From Clostridia bacterium (GTDB lineage Bacteria > Bacillota > Sulfobacillia > SLMV01), in contig PWGR01000045.1 of assembly GCA_003554565.1 (NCBI GenBank), positions 1 to 19,338 of the forward strand: DNA of 19,338 nt, given 5' to 3'. Numbering within the stretch: position 1 is the first letter of the stretch; each line of letters opens with the position of its first letter. Of this stretch, positions 1-6,360 are shown one piece after another. The notes under the pieces are model-generated. The model saw only the letters and a list, made by a program, of their open reading frames with translations, was not told the DNA's origin and did not search any database. The translations under genes and the position numbers were made by a program.

Positions 1-424
1 ATCGCACAGCTGCAGTTGAGGGTGCGACAATTACCGGCGACTCTCCCCGGAGCAACTGCTCTATTACCTGCAGGCGCCCCGCTGCCGCGGTGTTGTCCCT
101 GAAAATGTTGGGGTCCGGAATGACTTCTGACGGGGGGAAATAGTACACGTGGCGACAGCCGCACCAACATCTCAGATCACCGTAGATGCGCGACGCCTCC
201 TTGCCATCGGCGCATATGACCAGCAGGGGGGCGGCGAGCTCGCCATGAAGAGCAGACAGGAAAAATGCATCCATCCCCCGCGCAACCCCGTATACCAGCT
301 GCGCACTGCGCTCCTTCTTGATCCCCTCTGCCAGGGTGCGAAACTCTGTCAGGTACCGCCACAATTCTTTTGGAGGAGATACCCCGAGTAGAGATTCATC
401 TTTCTGCGTTTGCTGTTCGGTCAT
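1..424 (-). CDS. mfd: Transcription-repair coupling factor Mfd, N-terminal fragment (runs off the window)
   Basis: This is the first 141 codons of Mfd, the ATP-dependent translocase that removes stalled RNA polymerase from lesions and recruits UvrA. The visible part matches the N-terminal UvrB-like domain: a segment VYGVARGMDAFFLSAL at about residues 47-62, followed by YYFPPSEVIPD and then a long helix rich in Arg, Leu and Gln that ends in IVAPSTAAV. The translocase motor lies beyond the window edge. ATG at 424 is the start because a TGA lies in frame two codons upstream. The Shine-Dalgarno signal is weak, and the start overlaps the stop of a 31-codon ORF (ATGA), so translational coupling is likely. 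The pth-mfd order is the usual Bacillota arrangement. The identification rests on domain pattern plus synteny. Confidence 0.88.
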   Translation of the reverse strand, partial: MTEQQTQKDESLLGVSPPKELWRYLTEFRTLAEGIKKERSAQLVYGVARGMDAFFLSALHGELAAPLLVICADGKEASRIYGDLRCWCGCRHVYYFPPSEVIPDPNIFRDNTAAAGRLQVIEQLLRGESPVIVAPSTAAVR

Positions 425-516
425 GCCTTGTCATCCCATCCCAACAGACTCAGGGCTCGGGCAGCGTGCCGGAGCCCCATGAAACAGTATTTGCCCTGTT
501 CCGCCTCATCACTCAT
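421..516 (-). CDS. 31-aa ORF wedged between pth and mfd (hypothetical)
   Basis: This ORF of 31 codons begins MSDEAEQGKYCFMGLRHAAR and ends GWDDKA. Its ATG lies inside the end of pth (ATGAGTGA, 8-nt overlap), and its TGA overlaps the mfd start codon as ATGA. Such tight packing on both sides suggests translational coupling through pth, this ORF and mfd. The first part is acidic and the remainder could form an amphipathic helix. In Bacillus the slot between pth and mfd holds fin, a zinc-ribbon anti-sigma-F factor of about 76 aa, but this peptide has only one Cys and no resemblance to Fin. I do not recognise it. It may be a real small protein or just a coupling ORF that carries ribosomes to mfd. 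Confidence 0.4.
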   Translation of the reverse strand: MSDEAEQGKYCFMGLRHAARALSLLGWDDKA

Positions 517-1099
517 CCTGTGACCTGAGATCGCAGCCGTTGTACCTGTTCATGGCCTTCTGCACAGAATGCGCCGCAGCAGTTTCGATGGCTCGCACCG
601 AAAGCCGCAGCACCTCACAGGCGACATCCCTCTCCCCGCGCGCAAAAGGCATCAGCACATACTCCCGCGGTGAAACGCCAGTTGGTGGCCGGCCTATACC
701 GATCCGCAGGCGGGCAAATTCGGTGCTTTCGAGGTGATTGGCCACAGATTCAACCCCGCGGTGGCCGCCCGTACCTCCTCCCGGGCGGACTCGAATGCGG
801 CCGAGCGGCAGATCCATATCGTCATGCACTACCAGCAACTCCGGGGAAGATACCCGGTGATGTTCGGCGCATCTGCGAACGGCAATCCCGCTTCTGTTCA
901 TGTAGGTCAGAGGTCGAAAGAGGAGAAGCCGCGACCCGTTCACATCAGCTTCGGACTGCAGCCCCAAGAAGTGCTCGTTCCAGATACCCTCGGACGCCAG
1001 CTCATCAACAGCGCAGAAGCCCACATTATGGCGGGTGGCACGGTAACGCGTGCCGGGATTGCCAAGCCCCACCACCATTCGTATGGGCAATCTGCTCAC
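509..1099 (-). CDS. pth: Peptidyl-tRNA hydrolase
   Basis: Pth cleaves the ester bond of peptidyl-tRNAs dropped by stalled ribosomes and so recycles tRNA in the cytoplasm. Family signatures are present. VGLGNPG near the N-terminus carries the substrate-binding Asn. TRHNVGF carries the catalytic His (residue 24 from the GTG start). PLTYMNRSG carries the second Asn, and LLVVHDDMDLPLG carries the Asp that supports the catalytic His. The glycine-rich GGGTGGHRG loop follows. Length (196 aa) is normal. The start is uncertain: GTG at 1099 abuts an AAGGTGG Shine-Dalgarno too closely, whereas TTG at 1090 sits 9 nt from it and ATG at 1078 also fits the family. The gene begins 5 bp after the rplY stop and is surely cotranscribed with it. 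Confidence 0.96.
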   Translation of the reverse strand: MSRLPIRMVVGLGNPGTRYRATRHNVGFCAVDELASEGIWNEHFLGLQSEADVNGSRLLLFRPLTYMNRSGIAVRRCAEHHRVSSPELLVVHDDMDLPLGRIRVRPGGGTGGHRGVESVANHLESTEFARLRIGIGRPPTGVSPREYVLMPFARGERDVACEVLRLSVRAIETAAAHSVQKAMNRYNGCDLRSQDE

Positions 1100-1104
1100 C
1101 CACC

Positions 1105-1773
1105 TTACGCTTCCGGTTCCTCTTCTTCCTCTTGCTCTTCGCCGATGACCTCGGGCTCGCGGGCCATGTCTTCGTCGAGGTCGATCTCCTCTTCCTCTTC
1201 GTCTTCCTCTTCTTCTTCCATGCGGGGCTGTACCAGGGTAACCACGATATCCGTAGGGTCGGTAAGGATTTCCACTCCCTCCGGCGAGGGAACGTCCGCG
1301 ACGGTGATGCTGTCACCCAGGGTGAGGTGAGAGATGTCCACCAGCAGGTAGTCGGGGATGTTTACCGGCAGGCATTCCACTTCCAGCTCCCGCACTTCGT
1401 GCTGCAGCACGCCGATTCCGGCAGTGGCCTCCTCCTCGCCCTCGAAATACACAGGCACGGTGGTGGTCAGATTCTCTGTCAGGTCGACCTGGTACAGATC
1501 CATGTGCAGGATATCCCTCTCCACCGGGTCCCGCTGAATCTCCCGAACCATGACAACTCGCTCTTCTTCATCCAGCTCATCTACGCGCAGCTGCAGTAGC
1601 CCTCGTTGCGCACCGAGGGTCATAACTCTCTCCAGCTCTGACTCGCTGACCTGCAGGTGCAGGTTGCCCAGATCCCGGCCATATAGAACCATCGGAATGT
1701 AGCCCTGCTGCCGCAGGCGCCGCGGATAGCCAGGGTCTCGCAAACTGGCTGTCAGAACAATGTCTTCACTCAT
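1105..1773 (-). CDS. rplY: 50S ribosomal protein L25, long Ctc form, with acidic tail
   Basis: This 222-aa protein is the two-domain Ctc/TL5 form of L25, which binds 5S rRNA in the large subunit. The N-terminal beta-barrel spans about residues 1-92 and includes the GYIPMVLYG and DILHMDLYQVD segments. The C-terminal TL5 domain spans about 93-184 and includes a VPVYFEGEEEA-like stretch and LEVECLPVNIPDYL. Residues 185-222 form an extremely acidic tail of Glu and Asp runs. ATG at 1773 is chosen because AAGGAG lies about 10 nt upstream and the conserved domain starts immediately after it. A consensus-like promoter lies 35 bp upstream, so the gene can be expressed apart from prs. In Bacillus ctc is a stress-induced gene in the same position. 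Confidence 0.95.
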   Translation of the reverse strand: MSEDIVLTASLRDPGYPRRLRQQGYIPMVLYGRDLGNLHLQVSESELERVMTLGAQRGLLQLRVDELDEEERVVMVREIQRDPVERDILHMDLYQVDLTENLTTTVPVYFEGEEEATAGIGVLQHEVRELEVECLPVNIPDYLLVDISHLTLGDSITVADVPSPEGVEILTDPTDIVVTLVQPRMEEEEEDEEEEEIDLDEDMAREPEVIGEEQEEEEEPEA

Positions 1774-1807
1774 GATGCACCATCTCCTTAACGTTTGTCC
1801 GAGCCTA

Positions 1808-1836
1808 ATCGTACCCGTCGGAAAATTCTCTGTCAA
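1808..1836 (-). promoter_or_regulatory. Sigma-A-type promoter for rplY-pth
   Basis: On the minus strand TTGACA (1836-1831, 6/6) and TACGAT (1813-1808, 4/6) are separated by exactly 17 bp. They lie in the 79-bp gap between prs and rplY. The predicted transcript would begin about 27 nt before the rplY start codon. In Bacillus ctc uses a sigma-B promoter; nothing resembling one is obvious here. Confidence 0.65.
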
Positions 1837-1852
1837 ATCAAGCACATTATCA

Positions 1853-2803
1853 TTATGAAGTAAAAAGAGCGCTGACCGACTGATCGGCATATATCCGCTT
1901 GATGGCCTCCCCCAGCAGTGGGGCAACCGAGAGCATATGAAGTTTGTCCAGGGCAGCATCGTCCACAGGAACAGTATCTGTCAGAACTACCTCCTCAATT
2001 GACGCCCTCTCCAGCCGCTGCACGGCGGGCGGCGAGAGTATGCCGTGGGTGGCGCAGGCATATACGCTGAGGGCACCCTCATCCAACAGCGTATCGGCGG
2101 CCTGGCATATCGTTCCGGCGGTATCGATCATCTCATCGATCAGCAGTGCCGTCCTGCCCTCAACTTCACCGATGACGTGCATGGCCTCGACCACCCCTGG
2201 CTCGGGCCTATGTTTGTCCACTATAGCTATTGTACCTCCGAGCCGGTCCGCCATCGCCCGCGCCCGGGGAGCAGCTCCCGCGTCCGGCGCAACCACAACA
2301 ATGTCACCAAGATCGGCATCGGCGAAGAAACGAGCCAGCGTGGGAACACCCGTCAGGTGATCAACCGGGATGTCAAAGAAACCCTGGATCTGCCCGGCGT
2401 GCAGGTCAATGGTCAGAACCCGGTCTGCTCCGGCCTCAGTTATGAGATTTGCAACGAGCTTGGCGGTGATAGGCTCTCGCCCCCGTGTCTTCCGGTCCTG
2501 ACGCCCGTACCCGTAGTAGGGCACGACAGCAGTGATGCGTCTTGCCGATGCCCGCCGCAGGGCATCAATTATGATGAGCAGCTCCATCAAACTCTGGTTC
2601 ACGGGCTCGCAGGTGGGCTGGACAACGAACGCATCCGTACCTCGGGCATTTTCCTCTATGATGACCCTTATCTCGCCGTCATTGAACTTATCTACCACCA
2701 TGGGGGTGAGGGGAATGCCCATAGATTCAGAAATCGCTTCAGACAGCTGCGGGTTGGCATTTCCGCAAAACAGCTTGAGTTGGCCTGCATTACTCATCGT
2801 CAT
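1853..2803 (-). CDS. prs: Ribose-phosphate pyrophosphokinase (PRPP synthetase)
   Basis: Prs makes PRPP from ribose 5-phosphate and ATP, feeding purine, pyrimidine, histidine and tryptophan synthesis. The 316-aa length is normal for class I enzymes. Diagnostic segments in order: KLFCGNANPQLSEAI at the N-terminus, FNDGEIRV, VVPYYGYGRQDRK (ATP site), TIDLHAGQIQGFFDIPVDHL (divalent metal and allosteric region), VVAPDAGAAPRAR in place of the more usual SPDxGGxxRAR, and the PRPP loop LLIDEMIDTAGTI. ATG at 2803 follows GGAGGAGAG at good spacing; a second ATG two codons later is possible. The start overlaps the end of glmU, which is typical for the glmU-prs pair. The neighbouring PurR responds to this enzyme's product. 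Confidence 0.97.
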   Translation of the reverse strand: MTMSNAGQLKLFCGNANPQLSEAISESMGIPLTPMVVDKFNDGEIRVIIEENARGTDAFVVQPTCEPVNQSLMELLIIIDALRRASARRITAVVPYYGYGRQDRKTRGREPITAKLVANLITEAGADRVLTIDLHAGQIQGFFDIPVDHLTGVPTLARFFADADLGDIVVVAPDAGAAPRARAMADRLGGTIAIVDKHRPEPGVVEAMHVIGEVEGRTALLIDEMIDTAGTICQAADTLLDEGALSVYACATHGILSPPAVQRLERASIEEVVLTDTVPVDDAALDKLHMLSVAPLLGEAIKRIYADQSVSALFTS

Positions 2804-4188
2804 GATTTCTCTCCTCCTCCTTCCAGTCCTTCCTGCGCCGTAGTGCCCAACCCTCCTTGTTGTGTTGCCGCCCCCTGGCCAGTGCCAGGCTGTCGGAGGG
2901 CACATCGTCGTCTACTGTAACCAGAACCCACAAAGGCGCCACGTCCCACCGATATGGGGGCTATCAGGTTGCTGTTGCAACCGATGAATGCCCCGTCCTC
3001 CAGCACCGTCCGGTGTTTGTGCTTCCCGTCATAGTTGACGGTGACGCTGCCAGCACCCACGTTCACGCCCGCCCCAACATCGGCATCACCCACGTAACTG
3101 TGGTGCGGAATCTTACTCCGCTCTCCCACGCGGGATCCCTTGACCTCAGCGAAGTTCCCGATTTTCGCTCCCCGCTCCAGATGAGTTCCCGGGCGCAGGT
3201 GCGAAAATGGGCCCACGGTAACACATTCTTCGACCCGGCTGTCACAGACCACCGAATACCATATTGCGCCCGAGTCCTTCACCACCGCATCAATCAGATG
3301 CGTCATGGGGCCAATGCTGCACCGGGAGCCTACACGCGTGTTTCCCTCAATGGTGGTAAAAGGATGTACTACCGTATCCGGTCCGATCTCTGCCCCTGGA
3401 TGCACCCAGGTGCTAGCGGGATCCATGATGGTCACCCCACGGGCCATCCACTTTTCGAGAATCCTCATGCGCAGGACCGCGGTGGCCTCAGCCAGCTCGC
3501 GACGGGTGTTAACACCGATGACACTCTGTGGGTCGGGCGCGCGTACTGTTCGGACCTTTCTTCCCCGCTCCAGCATCAGGGGAAACACATCCGGAAGGTA
3601 GTACTCACTCTGCGCATTATCGGGGCGCAGATCGGGAAGGGCCTCCAGCAGGCCCTCGACGGAGAAGCAGGCCATACCGGGGTTGATCTCCCGGATCGTC
3701 GCCTCTGCGTACGATGCATCGGCCTCCTCCACGATATTGACCAGATCACCCTCCTCGTTGCACACCACACGGCCCAATCCGGTCGGATCATCCACTACCG
3801 CAGTCAGCACCGTAGCAGTGGCCCCGCTGTCGACGTGATCCCGCATCAATCGCGCGAGTGTAGTGCCGGTGACCATCGGTGCATCACCGTACATGATCAA
3901 CACATTCTCATGTCCCTCGAACGCTTCCGCCGCCACGGTGACGGCGTGCCCCGTCCCCCTCTGTTCGCACTGGAGAACGTAGTCAACGGAATCACCGATG
4001 GCCTCCCGGACCTGCTCAGCCTGATGACCTATCACCACCGTCGGCCGCTTTACGCCAGCTTCCCGTACTGCATCAATGACCAGGGAAAGCATCGGCTCAC
4101 CCATGACCGGGTGAAGTACTTTGATGGTGTCGGACTTCATCCTGCTGCCGTGTCCTGCCGCCAGTATGAGTCCCTGAAAGCCACTCAT
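2800..4188 (-). CDS. glmU: Bifunctional GlmU (UDP-GlcNAc pyrophosphorylase / GlcN-1-P acetyltransferase), frameshifted near the C-terminus
   Basis: GlmU performs the last two steps to UDP-GlcNAc for peptidoglycan and teichoic acid synthesis. The N-terminal uridylyltransferase is complete (ILAAGHGSRMKS, KVLHPVMGEPM, QRGTGHAV, MYGDAPMV, EINPGMACF). The left-handed beta-helix acetyltransferase follows with VGPFSHLRPGT, NFAEVKGS, the KIPHHSYVGDADVG segment with the catalytic His, and the acetyl-CoA-binding NYDG. At about residue 423 (near 2917-2921) the frame breaks: instead of the expected STVxDDVP segment the protein reads YSRRRCALRQ and ends at 2800. In the other frame the missing tail is intact (TVDDDVPSDSLALARGRQ, then HNKEGWALRRRKDWKEEE) and ends at 2790. 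One extra or two missing bases explain this. ATG at 4188 is chosen from family length; GTG at 4200 is possible. Confidence 0.93.
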   Translation of the reverse strand: MSGFQGLILAAGHGSRMKSDTIKVLHPVMGEPMLSLVIDAVREAGVKRPTVVIGHQAEQVREAIGDSVDYVLQCEQRGTGHAVTVAAEAFEGHENVLIMYGDAPMVTGTTLARLMRDHVDSGATATVLTAVVDDPTGLGRVVCNEEGDLVNIVEEADASYAEATIREINPGMACFSVEGLLEALPDLRPDNAQSEYYLPDVFPLMLERGRKVRTVRAPDPQSVIGVNTRRELAEATAVLRMRILEKWMARGVTIMDPASTWVHPGAEIGPDTVVHPFTTIEGNTRVGSRCSIGPMTHLIDAVVKDSGAIWYSVVCDSRVEECVTVGPFSHLRPGTHLERGAKIGNFAEVKGSRVGERSKIPHHSYVGDADVGAGVNVGAGSVTVNYDGKHKHRTVLEDGAFIGCNSNLIAPISVGRGAFVGSGYSRRRCALRQPGTGQGAATQQGGLGTTAQEGLEGGGEKS

Positions 4189-4211
4189 AATCCTCACCAC
4201 CCCTCTCTAAC

Positions 4212-4240
4212 ATTAAATATTCCCCAATCCATGTCTGCAA
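4212..4240 (-). promoter_or_regulatory. Possible promoter for glmU-prs
   Basis: On the minus strand TTTAAT (4217-4212, 5/6 to TATAAT) lies 17 bp after TTGCAG (4240-4235, 3/6 to TTGACA), and a start would fall about 17 nt before the glmU ATG. The -35 match is poor and overlaps the hairpin behind spoVG, so this is tentative. Confidence 0.3.
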
Positions 4241-4267
4241 GGGGCAACCTTGCCGGGGTTGCCCCTT
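4239..4267 (-). terminator. Hairpin just after spoVG (terminator-like, no U-tract)
   Basis: A perfect 10-bp inverted repeat, AAGGGGCAAC and GTTGCCCCTT, encloses a 9-nt loop and starts 8 nt downstream of the spoVG stop. No run of U follows it on the minus strand (GCAGACATGG comes next), so it is not a canonical intrinsic terminator. It could be a weak terminator, a pause site or a 3'-end stabiliser separating spoVG from glmU. Confidence 0.5.
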
Positions 4268-4274
4268 ACGGTCC

Positions 4275-4580
4275 TCAACGGCTCAATTGTCCCACAGCGA
4301 CCCGGTACTGCCGCCGACCTTCCGATACCGCGGCCTCATACACTCTGACCAGCTCGTCGCGTATGTAGTTCCGCGTCTCAGAGTTTATGGGGTGGGCAAT
4401 GTCCAGCTCATCGCCACCAGGCAGGCGTCGGTTTGGCATGGAAAGCACCATCTGGCGATTCCGGCCCTGAATCAAGCGAATCTCATGAACCACGAAGCTG
4501 TTATCGAAGGTCAGTGAGGCGACAGCCCTGGTGCGTCCCGACCCCTCGAGACGGCGCATGCGAACCTCGGTAATGTGCAT
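4275..4580 (-). CDS. spoVG: Septation/sporulation regulator SpoVG
   Basis: SpoVG is a small conserved nucleic-acid-binding regulator that in Bacillus affects asymmetric septation, cortex formation and other developmental genes. The family core is clear: MHITEVRMRRLE at the N-terminus, then AVASLTFDNSFVVHEIRLIQG and the DIAHPINSETRNYI signature at about residues 60-73. The length is 101 aa, slightly longer than the usual 84-97, with a basic C-terminal tail. ATG at 4580 follows GGAGGGGGGA with good spacing. A sequence matching the sigma-H consensus lies about 40 bp upstream, as in Bacillus. The gene sits between purR and glmU, the conserved Bacillota order. Confidence 0.96.
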   Translation of the reverse strand: MHITEVRMRRLEGSGRTRAVASLTFDNSFVVHEIRLIQGRNRQMVLSMPNRRLPGGDELDIAHPINSETRNYIRDELVRVYEAAVSEGRRQYRVAVGQLSR

Positions 4581-4616
4581 GATAAGTCCCCCCTCCAGGC
4601 CAGCTCACAGATTACC

Positions 4617-4643
4617 ATTCGCTGCCAATCTGTCAATTCCTGC
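4617..4643 (-). promoter_or_regulatory. Sigma-H promoter of spoVG
   Basis: On the minus strand GCAGGAATT (4643-4635) matches the sigma-H -35 consensus RnAGGAwWW at every fixed position, and AGCGAAT (4623-4617) matches the -10 consensus RnnGAAT. They are 11 bp apart, within the known 11-12 bp spacing. A vegetative-like TTGACA (4636-4631) with TAATCT (4614-4609) at 16 bp overlaps the same stretch. The predicted start lies about 30 nt before the spoVG ATG. Sigma-H control of spoVG is established in Bacillus; its operation here is inferred from the match. Confidence 0.78.
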
Positions 4644-4651
4644 CTGGTGGG

Positions 4652-5485
4652 TCATGTTACTTGCGGGGCAGTGGAGCGCACATCCACATGCCCTTCGCCT
4701 GAGTCGAATGAGACCTGCACGAGAGAAGCATAATCAGGCACCCGTTTCTGCTCCGGAACGTCAGTCACTGCTACCACCCCGATGCCCATGACGCGGACAT
4801 CGAATTCATCCAGAAGATCACATGCACCCCTTGCTGTGCCACCACCGCGCATAAAGTCATCCACCACCACCGCCGACTTCCCGCTTTCGATGGCGCGTCG
4901 CGGTAGTGACATGGTCTGTATCCGCGAGGAGGAGCCTGACACGTAATTGATATTGACGGAACTGCCTTCCGTCACACGACTGTTTCTACGTATAAGAACC
5001 AGGGGGCGGTTCAACGCCCTGGCTGTCATCAACGCCAGGGGGATCCCCTTGGTCTCGATTGTTACCACGTAATCGGGGTCATACGGAGCAAAAATGTGCG
5101 AAAAATAGGCTCCCAAAATCTCCCCCCAGCGGGGCGAGAATATGATATCGGTCATGTACAGAAAGCCTCCCGGTAAGATTCTCCGGGGGTCTTTGAGTTC
5201 CTGAATCAGCTGCTCCGTAACGGCGCACCGCTGTTCCGGAGAAGGTATCAGCTTCAGGCGCACCCCACCGGTTGCCCCGGAGAGCGTCTCAACCGCCCCA
5301 ACCCCGGTCCGGCGGAACACTTCCCTTATGATACTCACGTCCTCGGAGACCGTGGAGCGGGCGACATTCATTTCGCGCGCCAGATCACCCAAGCTGAACA
5401 CGCGATAAGGCCGGCTCAGAAGGCGTTCCGTTATGTGTGAAATTCTCATGGGTCGCGACCATCTGTCCTGCTCCTGCACCCGCAT
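4652..5485 (-). CDS. purR: Pur operon repressor PurR (Bacillus type)
   Basis: This is the Gram-positive PurR, a DNA-binding repressor of purine genes whose DNA binding is relieved by PRPP. It is unrelated to the LacI-family PurR of enterics. Residues about 13-80 form the winged-helix domain (RISHITERLLSRP, then LAREMNVARSTVSEDVSIIR). Residues about 85-275 form a phosphoribosyltransferase-like domain with the PRPP motif VVVDDFMRGGGT at 206-217. Length is 277 aa, close to the usual 275-285. ATG at 5485 is chosen because GGAGGAGG lies just upstream; the internal ATG at 5449 has no ribosome-binding site. A TATAAT box and GAACATT repeats upstream suggest its own, possibly autoregulated, promoter. 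Its ligand is made by prs three genes downstream. Confidence 0.96.
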   Translation of the reverse strand: MRVQEQDRWSRPMRISHITERLLSRPYRVFSLGDLAREMNVARSTVSEDVSIIREVFRRTGVGAVETLSGATGGVRLKLIPSPEQRCAVTEQLIQELKDPRRILPGGFLYMTDIIFSPRWGEILGAYFSHIFAPYDPDYVVTIETKGIPLALMTARALNRPLVLIRRNSRVTEGSSVNINYVSGSSSRIQTMSLPRRAIESGKSAVVVDDFMRGGGTARGACDLLDEFDVRVMGIGVVAVTDVPEQKRVPDYASLVQVSFDSGEGHVDVRSTAPQVT

Positions 5486-5514
5486 TCCCTCCTCCAGACT
5501 TACACTCCACTGGT

Positions 5515-5545
5515 GAACATTGTTGCTCTGTAATTATAGAACATT
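5515..5545 (-). promoter_or_regulatory. purR promoter with two GAACATT repeats (possible degenerate PurBoxes)
   Basis: A perfect TATAAT (5538-5533, minus strand) lies in the 90-bp gap before purR, without a good -35. Two copies of GAACATT in the same orientation (plus strand 5515-5521 and 5539-5545) flank it. GAACATT matches the right half of the Bacillus PurBox AWWWCCGAACWWT, and ATTATAGAACATT matches 11 of 13 positions. Bacillus PurBoxes are inverted rather than direct, so operator function is only a suggestion. Confidence 0.4.
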
Positions 5546-5574
5546 CGGTCCAGATGGGAGAAATCAAATTTCAG

Positions 5575-6360
5575 TTATTCCATTGTCTCCCGCAGGACCA
5601 GGTCCTCCACACCGCGCAGCTGCTCCGCATCATCTACGTCCAGGGCGATTTCAGCCTGTGAGCAGATCACTGCCCGTCCGGTCGTCCCGGTTATGCGCCG
5701 CAGCACACGTTCCGCATACTCCACTGTGCAGGTGCCCGTAACCAGCCTGATCAGAAACCCGATCCCAACCGATGCTGCTATTCTCACCGGATTCTTCCTC
5801 GCCTCATATAACACCCGCAGCCGCGGAAGTGTGCGTTCGATAGCGGGCCGGCTGCCGAAAAAACAGTTTCCCAGAGTAAATGAACCATCCCTGAGGCGGG
5901 CATAGGTCCGTTCAATCCCGGGAAACTGCGCTTCACTCGTCTCTCTCTGCACAATAGGCACGAAAAATTCCCCGTCGACCTGCAGGCACATGTCAATGAA
6001 CTCGTCTATGACGTGGGCGGAAATGAGCGGCACGTCTGAGGTGACGAAAAGAAGATAATCTGCCTCCGAGTTCATCTCCAGCCCAACAGTAATACTGTCG
6101 ATGAAGCTCTGACCCGCAGGTGCCAGGTCGACGCCATCCAGGCTCAGGTGATCACGAAATTCTGGAAACCCGACAACCAGCGCAGAATCCACCCGACATG
6201 ATTCCCGGACAGCGTCAACAACGTATTGCACCATGGGTTTTCCCGCCAGTCGCACAAGGGCCTCATACGGTTCATCAGAACACCCAGCTAATTCACCGTC
6301 ATTTGCTGCTCCGGCCAGGATCACACCAGCAACCGTACGGCCACTACCCGCCAACATCAT
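5575..6360 (-). CDS. MobA-like NTP-transferase family protein
   Basis: This 261-aa protein has a single nucleotidyltransferase (GT-A-like) domain. GVILAGAANDG near residue 12 stands where such enzymes have the NTP-binding LAAGxGxR loop, followed by VRLAGKPMVQYVVDAVRES, the LFVTSDVPLI metal-binding segment, and DVDDAEQL near the C-terminus, a motif common in MobA-type proteins. The loop lacks the canonical Arg/Lys pattern, so the substrate is unclear. A relative occupies the same place between ispE and purR in many Clostridia. ATG at 6360, with an AGAGGA site upstream, overlaps the ispE end by 17 bp, so the two genes are cotranscribed. Possible roles are sugar or cofactor nucleotidylation; the sequence does not decide. 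Confidence 0.8.
   Translation of the reverse strand: MMLAGSGRTVAGVILAGAANDGELAGCSDEPYEALVRLAGKPMVQYVVDAVRESCRVDSALVVGFPEFRDHLSLDGVDLAPAGQSFIDSITVGLEMNSEADYLLFVTSDVPLISAHVIDEFIDMCLQVDGEFFVPIVQRETSEAQFPGIERTYARLRDGSFTLGNCFFGSRPAIERTLPRLRVLYEARKNPVRIAASVGIGFLIRLVTGTCTVEYAERVLRRITGTTGRAVICSQAEIALDVDDAEQLRGVEDLVLRETME

Noticed and set aside
670..1599. Long plus-strand frame across pth and rplY
   Set aside because: Shadow of two clear minus-strand genes; the Phe/Leu-rich part is just the complement of the acidic GAG tail of L25.
2905..2925. Programmed ribosomal frameshift in glmU
   Set aside because: No slippery heptamer or stimulatory structure is evident, and the family does not use one; a 2-base loss fits the family sequence better.
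2857..4368. 503-codon plus-strand frame opposite glmU
   Set aside because: Long only because of high G+C on the opposite strand; no domain recognised and glmU is clearly real.
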